NCBI RefSeq assembly: GCF_019047785.1
Contig: NZ_CP077290.1
Coordinates: 4,154,001-4,218,000, forward strand
DNA length: 64,000 bases
Direction of reading: 5' to 3'
Origin: Enterobacter cancerogenus
Lineage (GTDB): Bacteria; Pseudomonadota; Gammaproteobacteria; Enterobacterales; Enterobacteriaceae
Shown: positions 1 to 9,662 of the stretch, piece by piece
Numbering within the stretch: the first letter of the stretch is position 1
How the letters are laid out: each line of letters begins with the position of its first letter
Notes under the pieces: generated by a model
Seen by the model: only the letters and a program-made list of their open reading frames with translations
The model's database searches: none
Told to the model about the DNA's origin: nothing
Program-made: the position numbers and the translations under genes

Positions 1-465
1 GCCGGTGCCGATGATATTACCCAGCAACACCACGCTCCACAGGCGCATCAGTAAACCGAAATTACTCAGGGTAGGGTTTTGCATCACCGGTAAAACGGCG
101 GTGACGGTGTTCTCGGTAAACAGCTGCTGACGCGCCATAATCACGATGACAAAACCGAAGGTATAACCGAGGTTTTCGACTAAAAATCCGCCGGGCACGC
201 CCTCGAGCTGAACGTGGAAAATCCCTTTAGCCAGCAGAGAAGCCCCCATCGACAGACCGGCTGCGATGGCTGACCAGAGCAGCGCCATGGCGTCGCGCTC
301 CATCTCTTTTTCGCCGTCCTGACGAATATGCTCGTGGATCGCCATCGCGCGCGAGGGAAGGCGGTCCTCGTCAATCTCTATTTCCTCACCGCGATCTTTT
401 TCCTCACTTTCAATCTCATGCTCCTCATGACTTTCGCCTATTTTTTCTTCACCAATGTCTTTCAT
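1..465 (-). CDS. yfdC: YfdC, formate/nitrite-transporter-family inner membrane protein (3' end cut by window)
   Basis: Only the first 155 codons are present; the gene runs off the left edge. The N-terminus (residues 1-50) is very acidic and charged, rich in Glu, Asp and His, as in E. coli YfdC. It is followed by hydrophobic segments (around residues 60-80 and 95-115) typical of the FNT (FocA/NirC) family. The start at 463-465 is preceded by GGAGCGGTT. The family forms pentameric channels for small anions; the substrate of YfdC is not established. The gene is divergent from mlaA, as in E. coli. Identity is firm, function is not. Confidence 0.88.
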   Translation of the reverse strand, partial: MKDIGEEKIGESHEEHEIESEEKDRGEEIEIDEDRLPSRAMAIHEHIRQDGEKEMERDAMALLWSAIAAGLSMGASLLAKGIFHVQLEGVPGGFLVENLGYTFGFVIVIMARQQLFTENTVTAVLPVMQNPTLSNFGLLMRLWSVVLLGNIIGTG

Positions 466-781
466 AACCGCTCCTTGAGGAAAACCTTTTCTTTTAAGCG
501 TAGCGGCATTTAACAAAAACCCCGTGGGGATGCTCTTAAATTGCCGGAAATGACAACAAAGGTGATACTCCTCCTGTAAAGACAGGATAAAATTGCCAGC
601 GAAACGAATTGTGAAAGACAGGCTATGCTGAGATCAGAGTCACGCTAACGCCTGCCCGTACGTGTGCTCGTAGACATCGGGAAACGTGCTGTTACAATCA
701 TTTGCACGTTTTCATGCGGAGCGCCACCTGCTCCGTTACGGATGGCAATCAACGATAGCCATATTGAACAGGGAGAAATTT
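466..781. other. yfdC-mlaA divergent intergenic region
   Basis: 316 bases without a gene. It holds the leader of yfdC, a small CCCCGTGGGG palindrome near 522-531, and the likely mlaA promoter at 671-698. Open frames here are short and lack family resemblance. Confidence 0.6.
671..698 (+). promoter_or_regulatory. Probable sigma-70 promoter of mlaA
   Basis: TAGACA (671-676), a 16-base spacer and TACAAT (693-698) each match the -35 and -10 consensus at 5 of 6 positions. Transcription would start near 705, leaving a leader of about 77 bases before mlaA. Prediction from sequence only. Confidence 0.45.
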
Positions 782-1534
782 ATGAAACTTCGGCTGTCGG
801 CGCTTGCGCTGGGCGCAACGATGCTTGTGGGCTGCGCCAGCTCTGGCGAGCAAACGGGACGCTCCGATCCTTTCGAAGGATTTAACCGCTCAATGTATAA
901 CTTCAACTACAACGTGCTGGACCCGTACGTGGTTCGCCCTGTAGCGGTAGCATGGCGCGATTATGTTCCCCAACCTGCGCGTAACGGGCTCAGTAACTTC
1001 ACCAGCAACCTGGAAGAACCCGCGGTGATGGCGAACTACTTCCTGCAAGGGGATCCGTATCAGGGGATGGTGCATTTCACCCGTTTCTTCCTGAACACCC
1101 TGCTGGGGATGGGCGGCTTCATTGATGTGGCAGGCATGGCTAACCAGAAGCTGCAGCGTGAACAGCCGCACCGCTTCGGTAGCACGCTGGGTCACTATGG
1201 CGTAGGGTACGGCCCGTATGTCCATCTGCCATTCTATGGCAGCTTTACCGTGCGTGATGATGGCGGCGATATGGTGGATACGCTTTATCCGGTGCTGTCG
1301 TGGCTGACCTGGCCGCTGTCGATTGGTAAATGGACGATTGAAGGCGTCGAAACGCGTGCGCAGCTGCTGGATTCAGACGGATTGCTCCGTCAGTCCTCAG
1401 ACCCGTACATCATGGTGCGTGAGGCCTACTTCCAGAATCACGACTTTATTGCCAATGGCGGCAAGCTGAAGCCGGAAGACAATCCAAACGCGAAAGCCAT
1501 CGAGAACGAGCTAAAAGATATCGACTCGGAATAA
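782..1534 (+). CDS. mlaA: MlaA (VacJ), outer-membrane lipoprotein of the Mla lipid-asymmetry pathway
   Basis: MlaA sits in the outer membrane with OmpC/OmpF and removes mislaid phospholipids from the outer leaflet, passing them to periplasmic MlaC for return to the inner membrane. The 250-residue product has a lipoprotein signal with lipobox LVGC and the lipidated Cys at residue 18, followed by the conserved stretch DPFEGFNRSMYNFN near residue 28. The start was placed at 782, after GGGAGAAATT; an upstream in-frame ATG at 686 would bury the signal peptide. The length matches E. coli MlaA. The gene is alone and ends in a strong terminator facing fadL. Confidence 0.96.
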   Translation: MKLRLSALALGATMLVGCASSGEQTGRSDPFEGFNRSMYNFNYNVLDPYVVRPVAVAWRDYVPQPARNGLSNFTSNLEEPAVMANYFLQGDPYQGMVHFTRFFLNTLLGMGGFIDVAGMANQKLQREQPHRFGSTLGHYGVGYGPYVHLPFYGSFTVRDDGGDMVDTLYPVLSWLTWPLSIGKWTIEGVETRAQLLDSDGLLRQSSDPYIMVREAYFQNHDFIANGGKLKPEDNPNAKAIENELKDIDSE

Positions 1535-1535
1535 A

Positions 1536-1567
1536 TAAAAAAGGTGAGCAATGCTCACCTTTTTTTG
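1536..1567. terminator. Bidirectional terminator between convergent mlaA and fadL
   Basis: The inverted repeat AGGTGAGC/GCTCACCT with a three-base loop is flanked by A-tracts on the left and T-tracts on the right, so it can stop transcription from both sides. It starts right after the mlaA stop and lies 13 bases from the fadL stop. Confidence 0.85.
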
Positions 1568-1579
1568 ATCTGCGCGCGA

Positions 1580-2908
1580 TTAGAACGCGTAGTTGAAGTT
1601 CATGCCGTACAGCCAGGCTTTACCTTCAGAAGAGAACTCATACGGGCCTTCCTGGAACGACACTTTCTGACCGTGCATATAAGAGACGCCCGCATCGATA
1701 GAGGCATCTTTGTTAAAGGCATAGGTCGCACCGGCGCTCAGCCAGAAGCGGTCCTGATCCGGGATGGAGATAGAGCGCTTATCCGCTGGTACCGGGCTGT
1801 CATCGAAGGCAATACCGGTACGGAATGTCCAGTTGTCATCCATATAGTAAGTGGTCCCCAGCGCGATACGGTACGCGTCACGGAAGCTTTCATCTTTATA
1901 GAAGAGGGTATCGCCGTTGCTGTTGGTGGCCTTAAGTTCCTGGAACTGGCTCCAGCTGGTGTAGGTCAGGCTATAGTGAACGGCCCACTGCGGTGCCACT
2001 TTGTTATAACCCGACAGTTCCCACATTTCAGGTAAATGCAGGCTCAGAGAACCGCCCGTGGTGCGGCCATCGGTGCCCATTGGCAGACCGAAGCTGCCGA
2101 GGATCTGGTTATAAGCGGAAGGCAGGCTGCTCTTGTAGTCGCCATCAAAGTCAATTTTCACTTCAGAGCGGTAGGTAAAGCCGTAACGGTTATCCTTGTC
2201 GATTTCGTACAGGATACCGGCGTTCCAGCCAAAGCCCCACTCATCACCCTTCAGGTGCGCAATCTGGGTATCTGCAGGCAGTCCCGCAACCTGCTGTGCA
2301 AGGCCAGGGACGGGCGGCAGAACGCCTGAGCCTGCCACGATCTGACCGAGGTCACCCGCGTAACGTTCGATTTTCGCTCTGGCGTATACCGCATCAAAGC
2401 CAACGCCGAAGCTCCAGTGGTTGTTCAGACGGTATGCACCGCTCAGGTTCAGGTTGAGCGTTTCGAGGTCGGTTTTACCACCGTAAGCACCGGCCGCGTA
2501 GTTGTTATTAAACTCGGTCGCTAAACCGTAGTTTGAGGTGACGGATGCACCCCAGCCGAACTGATCGTTGATAGGCGCGACGAAGTGCAGGTTAGGTACC
2601 CATGCGGTAGGCGCGATGTTATCAGAGTTCAGGCTGGCGCCCGTAGGCGAGGTCCCGGTGATATCCACACCCGGATCGACAAAAATAGCGCCTGCGGAGA
2701 ACATTGGGCGATCAAACATCATGATCAGTGCCGGGTTGCGGCTGGCATTGCCTGCGTCATCGGCAATTGCACCTTCCCCGGAATACGCACGGCCAAGGCC
2801 AGAGGAAGAAAATTCGTTTAACTGGAAGCCCGCTGACCAGGCGGACGTTGAGACGATTGCCACTGCAACTGCTAACGCAGTCTTTTTAAACAGGGTTTTC
2901 TGGCTCAT
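1580..2908 (-). CDS. fadL: FadL, outer-membrane long-chain fatty acid transporter
   Basis: FadL is a 14-strand beta-barrel that binds exogenous long-chain fatty acids and passes them by lateral diffusion towards the inner membrane, where FadD activates them. The 442-residue product has a Sec signal of about 25 residues ending SAWSA. The mature N-terminus [20 protein letters not shown] forms the plug, and the protein ends in the aromatic barrel terminus NFNYAF. The start at 2908 (MSQKTLF) is chosen over an ATG two codons upstream because GAGG lies at proper distance. The loop around residues 190-220 is Pro/Gly-rich and differs from E. coli. Two FadR-type sites lie upstream. Confidence 0.96.
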   Translation of the reverse strand: MSQKTLFKKTALAVAVAIVSTSAWSAGFQLNEFSSSGLGRAYSGEGAIADDAGNASRNPALIMMFDRPMFSAGAIFVDPGVDITGTSPTGASLNSDNIAPTAWVPNLHFVAPINDQFGWGASVTSNYGLATEFNNNYAAGAYGGKTDLETLNLNLSGAYRLNNHWSFGVGFDAVYARAKIERYAGDLGQIVAGSGVLPPVPGLAQQVAGLPADTQIAHLKGDEWGFGWNAGILYEIDKDNRYGFTYRSEVKIDFDGDYKSSLPSAYNQILGSFGLPMGTDGRTTGGSLSLHLPEMWELSGYNKVAPQWAVHYSLTYTSWSQFQELKATNSNGDTLFYKDESFRDAYRIALGTTYYMDDNWTFRTGIAFDDSPVPADKRSISIPDQDRFWLSAGATYAFNKDASIDAGVSYMHGQKVSFQEGPYEFSSEGKAWLYGMNFNYAF

Positions 2909-2993
2909 GACCATAACCTCATTGAGTTATTTTTATTCAATATTTGTTACATACCGTAACAGGAGCGCGAAGTGTAGGGTCTGAGGTACCGCA

Positions 2994-3010
2994 GACAAAT
3001 CAGACCAGTG
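2994..3010 (-). promoter_or_regulatory. FadR-like operator 1 upstream of fadL
   Basis: Read on the minus strand this is CACTGGTCTGATTTGTC, close to the FadR consensus AACTGGTCNGACNTGTT. FadR represses fadL when acyl-CoA is scarce. It is about 85 bases upstream of the fadL start. Confidence 0.65.
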
Positions 3011-3017
3011 GCGAGAG

Positions 3018-3034
3018 TATAGGTCTGACCAGCT
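3018..3034 (-). promoter_or_regulatory. FadR-like operator 2 upstream of fadL
   Basis: The minus strand reads AGCTGGTCAGACCTATA, matching the AGCTGGTCNGAC core of the FadR site exactly. Its centre is 24 bp from that of operator 1. Two FadR sites are also known in front of E. coli fadL. Confidence 0.65.
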
Positions 3035-3158
3035 GGAATGTTGCAAGTATGTTTATTAATATTTTCAAACATGTTTCTAGAAACGAGATCTGGTTGGCAA
3101 AAATGTGACCATAGGGCGTCGTCCGAAAAGGGGATTTTTGTTTTAGATCATTTTTTAG

Positions 3159-3174
3159 TGTGATATCGGTCACT
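3159..3174. promoter_or_regulatory. CRP-like site between fadL and yfcZ
   Basis: TGTGATATCGGTCACT matches the CRP consensus TGTGA-N6-TCACA at 9 of 10 positions. Its centre lies about 70 bases upstream of a start predicted from the TAAAAT at 3223-3228, compatible with class I activation of yfcZ. It could also serve fadL. Confidence 0.45.
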
Positions 3175-3280
3175 TATCTCATTTTGCCTCATTAACGGCT
3201 GGAGAGAGGCTGCGCCGGGGCGTAAAATATCCTCAACGTGTTTATCTCGCGTCTTACGCGAATACAGAGGAAATTGAGCT

Positions 3281-3565
3281 ATGAGTAAATGCAGTGCTGA
3301 TGAAACCCCGGTTTGCTGCTGTATGGATGTTGGAACCATTATGGACAACACCGATTGCACCGCGTCTTACAGCCGTGTGTTCAGCAACCGTGCCGAAGCG
3401 GAAGAAACCCTGGCCGCGCTGAGCCAGCGTGCGCGCGAGGTTGAATCCGATCCGTGCGAAATCACGTCCACCTTTACTGAAGTGGATGGCGGCGTGCAGC
3501 TGGACATCGATTTTGTTTTCGCCTGCGAAGCCGAAACTCTGATTTTCCAGCTGGGTCTGCGTTAA
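3281..3565 (+). CDS. yfcZ: YfcZ, small protein of the UPF0381/DUF406 family, unknown function
   Basis: The product has 94 residues, the same length as E. coli YfcZ. It is unusually Cys-rich at the N-terminus (Cys4 and Cys12-14 in SADETPVCCCMDVG), and acidic overall, with a long helix-like middle rich in Ala and Glu. There is no signal peptide and no membrane segment, so it is probably cytosolic. The clustered cysteines hint at metal binding or redox chemistry, but no function is established. It is a single-gene unit with its own terminator, between fadL and fadIJ. Confidence 0.9.
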   Translation: MSKCSADETPVCCCMDVGTIMDNTDCTASYSRVFSNRAEAEETLAALSQRAREVESDPCEITSTFTEVDGGVQLDIDFVFACEAETLIFQLGLR

Positions 3566-3614
3566 TTCCACCGGTCTGCGGCCTTCTTTTACCTGAGAGG
3601 GCAAAAACCGCAAC

Positions 3615-3648
3615 AATGCCTCTGCTCAACAGGGGCATTTTCTTTTTC
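3615..3648 (+). terminator. Rho-independent terminator after yfcZ
   Basis: Stem ATGCCTCTG/CAGGGGCAT (one G-T pair) with loop CTCAA, followed by TTTTCTTTTT. Confidence 0.8.
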
Positions 3649-3719
3649 TTCTCTGTGTATTAGCTCGCACTTTTTCGTTTCCCCGATTGGCTCAATGTAA
3701 AAAAATGGTTAAGACTGTT

Positions 3720-3736
3720 ATCAGGTCAGACCACTT
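3720..3736 (-). promoter_or_regulatory. FadR-like operator upstream of fadIJ
   Basis: The minus strand reads AAGTGGTCTGACCTGAT, matching the FadR consensus AACTGGTCNGACNTGTT at nearly all informative positions. It ends 35 bases before the fadI start. FadR repression of fadIJ is known in E. coli. Confidence 0.7.
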
Positions 3737-3771
3737 TGCGCGTCAGCATAAAAATTTTACAGGGGAGTGTT

Positions 3772-5082
3772 ATGAGTCAGGCATTACCGCTTATCACCCG
3801 ACAAGGTGACCGCATCGCCATTGTCAGCGGGTTACGCACGCCGTTTGCGCGCCAGGCAACCGCATTTCACGGAGTACCGGCAGTCGATCTGGGGAAAATG
3901 GTAGTGGGTGAAATGCTGGCTCGCAGCGAAATCCCCCCCGAGGTGATTGAACAGTTGGTTTTCGGCCAGGTCGTTCAGATGCCGGAAGCGCCCAATATCG
4001 CGCGCGAAATCGTTCTTGGAACGGGCATGAACGTGCACACCGATGCCTACAGCGTCAGCCGCGCCTGTGCGACCAGCTTCCAGGCGGTCGCCAACGTCGC
4101 GGAAAGCCTGATGGCGGGCACCATTCGAGCCGGGATTGCCGGCGGCGCGGATTCATCTTCAGTCCTGCCGATTGCCGTGAGTAAAAAGCTGGCGCGGATC
4201 CTGGTAGATGCCAACAAGGCGCGCACTGCCGGACAGAAATTCAAACTTTTCTCGCGTTTACGGTTACGCGATCTCATGCCGGTTCCCCCCGCCGTAGCGG
4301 AGTATTCCACCGGGCTGCGCATGGGCGACACCGCCGAACAGATGGCGAAAACCTACGGCATCACGCGTGAGCTACAGGATGCGCTGGCGCACCGCTCGCA
4401 CCAGCTCGCCGCAAAAGCCTGGGCAGAAGGCAAGCTGGCTGATGAGGTCATGGCGGCCTATACGCCACCTTACCGCGAGCCGCTCGTGGAAGATAACAAC
4501 ATCCGTGGAGCCTCGACGCTGGCGGATTATGCAAAATTACGCCCGGCGTTTGATCGCAAGCACGGCACCGTCACGGCCGCCAACAGTACGCCGCTAACTG
4601 ACGGTGCTGCGGCGGTGATCCTGATGACCGAGTCCCGCGCCAAAGAGCTGGGACTCACCCCGTTGGGATATTTACGCAGCTACGCGTTCACGGCCATCGA
4701 TGTCTGGCAGGACATGCTGCTAGGCCCCGCCTGGTCAACGCCGCTGGCGCTGGAACGCGCCGGGCTGTCGCTCTCCGATTTAACCCTGATCGATATGCAC
4801 GAAGCCTTTGCAGCCCAAACCCTGGCAAATCTCCAGTTGCTGGCAAGCGAACGTTTTGCCCGCGATGTGCTTGGCCGCACGCATGCGACCGGCGAGGTGG
4901 ATCAGAGCAAGTTTAACGTTCTCGGCGGCTCCATCGCCTACGGTCATCCGTTTGCGGCGACGGGCGCGCGAATGATCACGCAAACGTTACATGAGCTACG
5001 CCGCCGTGGCGGTGGTTTTGGTCTGGTGACCGCCTGCGCGGCGGGCGGCCTGGGTGCGGCAATGGTTCTGGAGGCGGAATAA
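3772..5082 (+). CDS. fadI: FadI, 3-ketoacyl-CoA thiolase (beta subunit of the anaerobic beta-oxidation complex)
   Basis: FadI cleaves 3-ketoacyl-CoA to acetyl-CoA and a shortened acyl-CoA, the last step of beta-oxidation, in complex with FadJ. The 436-residue protein has the nucleophilic Cys99 in SRACATSF, the [10 protein letters not shown] motif near the C-terminus, and the second active-site Cys in [11 protein letters not shown]. The start at 3772 follows AGGGGAG and gives exactly the E. coli length. Its stop codon overlaps the fadJ start (TAATG), implying translational coupling and a fixed subunit ratio. A FadR-like site lies upstream. Confidence 0.96.
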   Translation: MSQALPLITRQGDRIAIVSGLRTPFARQATAFHGVPAVDLGKMVVGEMLARSEIPPEVIEQLVFGQVVQMPEAPNIAREIVLGTGMNVHTDAYSVSRACATSFQAVANVAESLMAGTIRAGIAGGADSSSVLPIAVSKKLARILVDANKARTAGQKFKLFSRLRLRDLMPVPPAVAEYSTGLRMGDTAEQMAKTYGITRELQDALAHRSHQLAAKAWAEGKLADEVMAAYTPPYREPLVEDNNIRGASTLADYAKLRPAFDRKHGTVTAANSTPLTDGAAAVILMTESRAKELGLTPLGYLRSYAFTAIDVWQDMLLGPAWSTPLALERAGLSLSDLTLIDMHEAFAAQTLANLQLLASERFARDVLGRTHATGEVDQSKFNVLGGSIAYGHPFAATGARMITQTLHELRRRGGGFGLVTACAAGGLGAAMVLEAE

Positions 5083-7229
5083 TGGACACGACATCTGCAT
5101 TTAATCTGGTTGTACGCCTCGATAACGTCGCCGTCATCACCATCGATGTGCCTGATGAAAAGATGAATACCCTGAAGGCAGAGTTTGGCGTGCAGGTGCG
5201 CGAGATGCTAAAGCACGTTCGCGAGAACAAAGCCCTGCGCGGCCTGGTTTTTATCTCCGCTAAGCCGGATAATTTTATCGCCGGAGCGGATATCAACATG
5301 ATTGCCCGCGCGCAAAGCGCTCAGGAAGCCGAAGCGCTGGCGCGTCAGGGGCAGCAGGTGATGGCAGAAATTCATGCGCTGCCGATCCCCGTCATTGCGG
5401 CGATCCACGGCGCGTGCCTGGGCGGCGGGCTGGAGCTGGCGTTAGCCTGTCATAGCCGCATCTGTACCGACGATGCGAAAACCGTGCTGGGCCTTCCTGA
5501 AGTGCAACTTGGGCTGCTACCCGGCTCCGGCGGAACGCAGCGCCTGCCGCGTCTGGTGGGGGTAAGCACCGCGCTGGAGATGATCCTCACCGGGAAACAG
5601 CTTCGTGCCCGCCAGGCGCTGAAAGCCGGCCTGGTGGATGAGGTGGTCCCGCAGGCAATTTTGCTCGACGCCGCCGTTGAACGCGCGCTAAAAGGACGAC
5701 AGGCAAAACGTCCCCTGCCGGTGCGCGAGCGCATTCTGGCCGGGCCGCTGGGGCGTGCGGTGCTGTTCAAACTGGCAGGCAAGAAAACCGAGCAAAAAAC
5801 ACGAGGTAACTATCCGGCGGCGAAGCGGATCCTGGAAGTGATTGAAACCGGGTTATCGCAAGGTGCCAGCAGCGGTTATGCCGCCGAAGCAAAAGCCTTT
5901 GGCGAGCTGGCGATGACGCCGCAATCTCAGGCGCTGCGCAATATTTTCTTTGCCAGCACGGAGGTAAAAAAAGATCCCGGTAGCGATGCGGCACCCGCGC
6001 CGCTGCAGGCGGTTGGCGTGCTGGGGGGCGGGCTGATGGGGGGCGGCATTGCGTTTGTTACCGCCAGTAAAGGCAAATTGCCCGTACGTATCAAAGACAT
6101 CAATGCGAAGGGGATAAACCACGCGCTGCAGTACAGCTGGCAGAACCTTGATCGCAAGGTAAAACGCCGCCATATCAAGGCGAGCGAGCGGGATAAAACC
6201 CTAGCGATGATTACGGGCACCACGGACTACAGCGGCTTCAGGCATCGCGATCTGGTGATTGAGGCCGTGTTTGAAGACCTGGCGCTCAAACAGCAAATGG
6301 TTGCGGATGTCGAGGCGCACTGTGCGCCGCACACCATTTTTGCGTCGAACACCTCATCCATCCCGATTGGGGAGATTGCGGCCAACGCCGTACGTCCTGA
6401 GCAGGTGATTGGGCTGCACTTCTTTAGCCCTGTCGAAAAAATGCCGCTGGTGGAAGTCATCCCGCACGCCAACACCTGCCCGCAAACGGTCGCTACGGTG
6501 GTGAAGCTGGCGAAAAAGCAGGGTAAAACGCCCATTGTGGTAGCGGATAAAGCCGGCTTCTACGTCAACCGTATCCTGGCACCGTATATCAATGAAGCGA
6601 TGCGGCTGCTGACGGAGGGCGAAAAGATCGAACATGTCGACGAGGCGCTGGTTAACTTTGGCTTCCCCGTTGGTCCAATCCAACTTTTGGATGAGGTAGG
6701 AATCGACACCGGCACTAAAATTATACCTGTACTGGAAGCCGCTTACGGCGATCGGTTTAGCCCGCCTGCAAACATTGTTTCTGCAATTTTGAAGGACGAT
6801 CGCAAAGGCAGAAAAAATGAACGCGGTTTCTATCTTTACGCTGCAAAAGGGCGTAAAAGCAAGAAACAGGTCGACCCTTCAGTTTATGGGCTCATTACGA
6901 CCACAGGGCAGGGAAGACTGTCGGCGGCTCAGTGTGCTGAACGCTGCGTCATGATGATGCTCAACGAGGCGGCGCGCTGCTTCGGTGAGCAGGTTGTCAA
7001 AAGCGCACGCGATGGCGACATCGGTGCCGTATTTGGTATAGGTTTCCCGCCCTTCCTTGGCGGCCCGTTCCGGTACATGGATACCCTCGGTGCGGGTGAA
7101 GTAGTTGCAATTCTGCAACGTCTTGCCTCGCAGTATGGTCCGCGCTTTACACCGTGTGACGAATTATTGCAGATGGCGGAGCGGGGCCAGACATTTTGGC
7201 CTGCAAGAGAAACTGTCCTCGTAAGCTGA
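5082..7229 (+). CDS. fadJ: FadJ, multifunctional enoyl-CoA hydratase / 3-hydroxyacyl-CoA dehydrogenase (alpha subunit)
   Basis: FadJ carries out the hydration and NAD-dependent oxidation steps of beta-oxidation and works with FadI, chiefly in anaerobic growth. The first 190 or so residues are an enoyl-CoA hydratase/isomerase domain ([34 protein letters not shown]). After a linker comes the Rossmann NAD site [17 protein letters not shown] (near residue 313) and the dehydrogenase signature [16 protein letters not shown]. Length is 715 residues against 714 in E. coli. It overlaps fadI by one base. No clear terminator follows, and 209 bases separate it from sixA. Confidence 0.96.
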   Translation: MDTTSAFNLVVRLDNVAVITIDVPDEKMNTLKAEFGVQVREMLKHVRENKALRGLVFISAKPDNFIAGADINMIARAQSAQEAEALARQGQQVMAEIHALPIPVIAAIHGACLGGGLELALACHSRICTDDAKTVLGLPEVQLGLLPGSGGTQRLPRLVGVSTALEMILTGKQLRARQALKAGLVDEVVPQAILLDAAVERALKGRQAKRPLPVRERILAGPLGRAVLFKLAGKKTEQKTRGNYPAAKRILEVIETGLSQGASSGYAAEAKAFGELAMTPQSQALRNIFFASTEVKKDPGSDAAPAPLQAVGVLGGGLMGGGIAFVTASKGKLPVRIKDINAKGINHALQYSWQNLDRKVKRRHIKASERDKTLAMITGTTDYSGFRHRDLVIEAVFEDLALKQQMVADVEAHCAPHTIFASNTSSIPIGEIAANAVRPEQVIGLHFFSPVEKMPLVEVIPHANTCPQTVATVVKLAKKQGKTPIVVADKAGFYVNRILAPYINEAMRLLTEGEKIEHVDEALVNFGFPVGPIQLLDEVGIDTGTKIIPVLEAAYGDRFSPPANIVSAILKDDRKGRKNERGFYLYAAKGRKSKKQVDPSVYGLITTTGQGRLSAAQCAERCVMMMLNEAARCFGEQVVKSARDGDIGAVFGIGFPPFLGGPFRYMDTLGAGEVVAILQRLASQYGPRFTPCDELLQMAERGQTFWPARETVLVS

Positions 7230-7438
7230 GGTCAAAGAAGGGTAAATCCTGTGGTGAATGAACCTGTTCTGGCGAAGTTGTAAACAGAGATTGACTATAC
7301 TTACGCCAATGAGGTAAAAAACGGCGTTTCATTCACCGAATGGATCAGGCACAATGCCCGGCCATCGGGTTTTCTACCTCAAAGATGTTAGCGCAGGTAG
7401 TTAACGCTGGTGATCCTGGTTAACAAAAGCGGTGCAAT

Positions 7439-7924
7439 ATGCAAGTTTTTATCATGCGTCACGGCGACGCGGCACTCGATGCCGCCAGTGACTCAGTACG
7501 TCCTTTGACCCTCTGTGGCTGCGACGAATCTCGTCAGATGGCTACCTGGCTTAAAGGTCAAAAAGTGGACATCGAACGCGTTCTGGTAAGTCCGTTCCTG
7601 CGCGCAGAACAGACGCTGGGGGTGGTGGGGGAGTGTATGAACCTGCCGTCTGAGGTGGATGTGTTGCCCGAGCTTACCCCGTGCGGCGATGTTGGGCTGG
7701 TCAGTGCCTACCTTCAGGCGCTGTGCAACGAAGGTGTCGCGTCCGCGCTGGTGATCTCCCACCTGCCGCTGGTCGGCTATTTGGTCTCTGAGTTGTGCCC
7801 GGGCGAAACGCCGCCAATGTTCACGACCTCCGCCATTGCCAACGTCACTCTCGACGAAACGGGCAAAGGGGTGTTTAACTGGCAAATGAGTCCATGCAAT
7901 CTGAAGATGGCAAAAGCTATCTGA
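7439..7924 (+). CDS. sixA: SixA, phosphohistidine phosphatase
   Basis: SixA removes phosphate from phosphohistidine residues. It was first linked to the HPt domain of ArcB, and later to NPr of the nitrogen PTS. The 161-residue product begins with the RHG motif typical of the histidine phosphatase family (MQVFIMRHGD, catalytic His8), with the second histidine in VISHLP. It is cytosolic and stands alone. In E. coli K-12 a fimbrial cluster follows sixA; here smrB is the next gene. Confidence 0.95.
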   Translation: MQVFIMRHGDAALDAASDSVRPLTLCGCDESRQMATWLKGQKVDIERVLVSPFLRAEQTLGVVGECMNLPSEVDVLPELTPCGDVGLVSAYLQALCNEGVASALVISHLPLVGYLVSELCPGETPPMFTTSAIANVTLDETGKGVFNWQMSPCNLKMAKAI

Positions 7925-7939
7925 TGTGACGTGCGATGA

Positions 7940-7966
7940 GGCGGGGCGCAGCATGCGACGCCCGCC
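7940..7966. repeat. GC-rich inverted repeat between convergent sixA and smrB
   Basis: The arms GGCGGG and CCCGCC flank a GCGCAGCATGCGACG centre. It resembles a degenerate REP or a bidirectional transcription stop, and lies in the 48-base gap between the two stop codons. Confidence 0.55.
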
Positions 7967-7972
7967 TGACCG

Positions 7973-8524
7973 TCAGGGCAGCTCCGGTGGCTGCCACTCC
8001 TCTACTTCAATCAACACCAGTAATGCTGCATCTCCGCCATAGTCTTTCGGTGCCTGGTGAAAAGCCATTACGTGTGGATGTTGAGCCAGCCAAAGCGGCG
8101 TTTGTTGCTTCAGGATATGTTTCCCGTGTCCATGCATCACGCATGCGCAGAAAACGTGTTCCCGGCGGCAGGCGGCGATCAACGCCCCCAGTTCCTGCTT
8201 CGCCTGCATCTGCGTTAAGCCATGTAAATCCAGAAACAGCTCCGGCGAATAATCCCCGCGACGTAACTTTTTCAGCTCAAAGTGGCTGACGTCTTCACGC
8301 ACGTACTTCACCGCGCCCTGTGTGTTCAGCAGGGGCTGAAATTCGTCTGAAAAATAGTGGCTGTTATCCGCCTGCTCCTGGAGAAGACGTTTGACCGGAA
8401 CTTCAGTGACTTTTTTGCGCAGAGGTCGATGGACAATGGTGTCCTGTCTGATTTGACGCGTCCCGGTCATAAGCTGCCGGAAGAGCGTCTGATCCTCTTC
8501 GCTGAGCGATGTTTTCTTTTTCAT
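7973..8524 (-). CDS. smrB: SmrB (YfcN), Smr-domain ribosome rescue endonuclease
   Basis: SmrB is recruited to collided ribosomes and cuts the mRNA between them, starting rescue of stalled ribosomes. The 183-residue product has a basic N-terminal extension, including [13 protein letters not shown]. The C-terminal Smr domain (about residues 95-175) carries DLHG in [13 protein letters not shown] and the HGHGKHIL motif, which are the catalytic and structural signatures. It is divergent from prmB and convergent with sixA. Confidence 0.94.
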   Translation of the reverse strand: MKKKTSLSEEDQTLFRQLMTGTRQIRQDTIVHRPLRKKVTEVPVKRLLQEQADNSHYFSDEFQPLLNTQGAVKYVREDVSHFELKKLRRGDYSPELFLDLHGLTQMQAKQELGALIAACRREHVFCACVMHGHGKHILKQQTPLWLAQHPHVMAFHQAPKDYGGDAALLVLIEVEEWQPPELP

Positions 8525-8669
8525 TGGTCCGTCTCATCTCTGATTTCCCACAGTGTACCTGACTAAACGCATTTTTTAACCTCAAGCGGTACGCGTCATT
8601 GCTGATTTATCGCCGTCTTCATGGCAAACTAGCCGCCGAAAATTATGCGAGCATGCCCTGGAGGAAAGA

Positions 8670-9602
8670 GTGGATAAAATTTTTGTCGATGAAGCAGTAA
8701 ACGAGCTGCATACCATACAGGACATGTTGCGCTGGTCGGTTAGCCGCTTCAGCGCCGCCAATATCTGGTACGGTCACGGCACCGATAACCCGTGGGATGA
8801 GGCGGTTCAGCTGGTGCTGCCGTCTCTCTACCTGCCGCTGGATATTCCTGAAGATATGCGTACCGCGCGCCTGACCTCCAGCGAAAAGCACCGCATCGTT
8901 GAGCGCGTGATCCGCCGCGTGAACGAGCGTATTCCGGTCGCCTATCTGACCAATAAAGCCTGGTTCTGTGGTCACGAGTTCTTCGTCGATGAGCGCGTGC
9001 TGGTGCCGCGCTCCCCCATTGGCGAGCTGATCAACAACCACTTTGAAGGGCTGATCCAACACCAGCCGCAGCACATTCTGGATATGTGTACCGGCAGCGG
9101 CTGCATCGCAATCGCCTGCGCCTATGCCTTCCCGGAAGCGGAAGTGGACGCTGTCGATATCTCCACCGACGCGCTGGCCGTGACCGAGCACAACATTGAA
9201 GAGCACGGTCTGATCCATCACGTCACGCCAATCCGCTCTGACCTGTTCCGCGACCTGCCAACGCTGCAGTACGATCTGATCGTCACCAATCCGCCTTACG
9301 TGGATGCGGAAGACATGTCCGATCTGCCAAACGAATATCGCCACGAGCCGGAACTCGGCCTGGCCTCAGGTTCTGACGGCCTGAAACTGACGCGTCGCAT
9401 TCTGGCTTGCGCGCCGGATTACCTGACCGACGACGGCGTTCTGATTTGTGAAGTGGGCAACAGCATGGTACATCTGATAGAGCAGTACCCGGATGTGCCG
9501 TTCACCTGGCTTGAGTTCGATAACGGCGGTGACGGCGTCTTTATGCTGACCAAAGCGCAGCTTCTCGACGCGCGCGAATACTTCAGCATTTACAAAGATT
9601 AA
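8670..9602 (+). CDS. prmB: PrmB, N5-glutamine methyltransferase of ribosomal protein uL3
   Basis: PrmB methylates Gln150 of ribosomal protein L3 using S-adenosylmethionine. The 310-residue product has an N-terminal helical substrate-binding part and a class I methyltransferase fold with [19 protein letters not shown] and the NPPY motif ([14 protein letters not shown]). The start is GTG at 8670, after GGAGGAAAGA; the length equals that of E. coli. It leads the prmB-aroC-mepA-yfcA-epmC-yfcL series. Confidence 0.96.
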   Translation: MDKIFVDEAVNELHTIQDMLRWSVSRFSAANIWYGHGTDNPWDEAVQLVLPSLYLPLDIPEDMRTARLTSSEKHRIVERVIRRVNERIPVAYLTNKAWFCGHEFFVDERVLVPRSPIGELINNHFEGLIQHQPQHILDMCTGSGCIAIACAYAFPEAEVDAVDISTDALAVTEHNIEEHGLIHHVTPIRSDLFRDLPTLQYDLIVTNPPYVDAEDMSDLPNEYRHEPELGLASGSDGLKLTRRILACAPDYLTDDGVLICEVGNSMVHLIEQYPDVPFTWLEFDNGGDGVFMLTKAQLLDAREYFSIYKD

Positions 9603-9607
9603 TCCAG

Positions 9608-9624
9608 CGGGCTTCGGCCCGTTT
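9608..9624 (+). terminator. Small UUCG hairpin after prmB
   Basis: Stem CGGGC/GCCCG with a TTCG tetraloop, followed by only three T. It is a stable hairpin, but at best a weak terminator; it could mark the 3' end of a prmB transcript ahead of aroC. Confidence 0.4.
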
Positions 9625-9662
9625 CACAACGCTCACACACAAATAACGACATCGGAGCCGTG

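Larger units (their letters stand above)
2909..3280. other. fadL-yfcZ divergent regulatory region
   Basis: 372 bases without a gene. It contains two FadR-like operators on the fadL side (2994-3034), a CRP-like palindrome (3159-3174), and a possible -10 (TAAAAT, 3223-3228) for yfcZ. No plausible small gene was seen. Confidence 0.6.
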
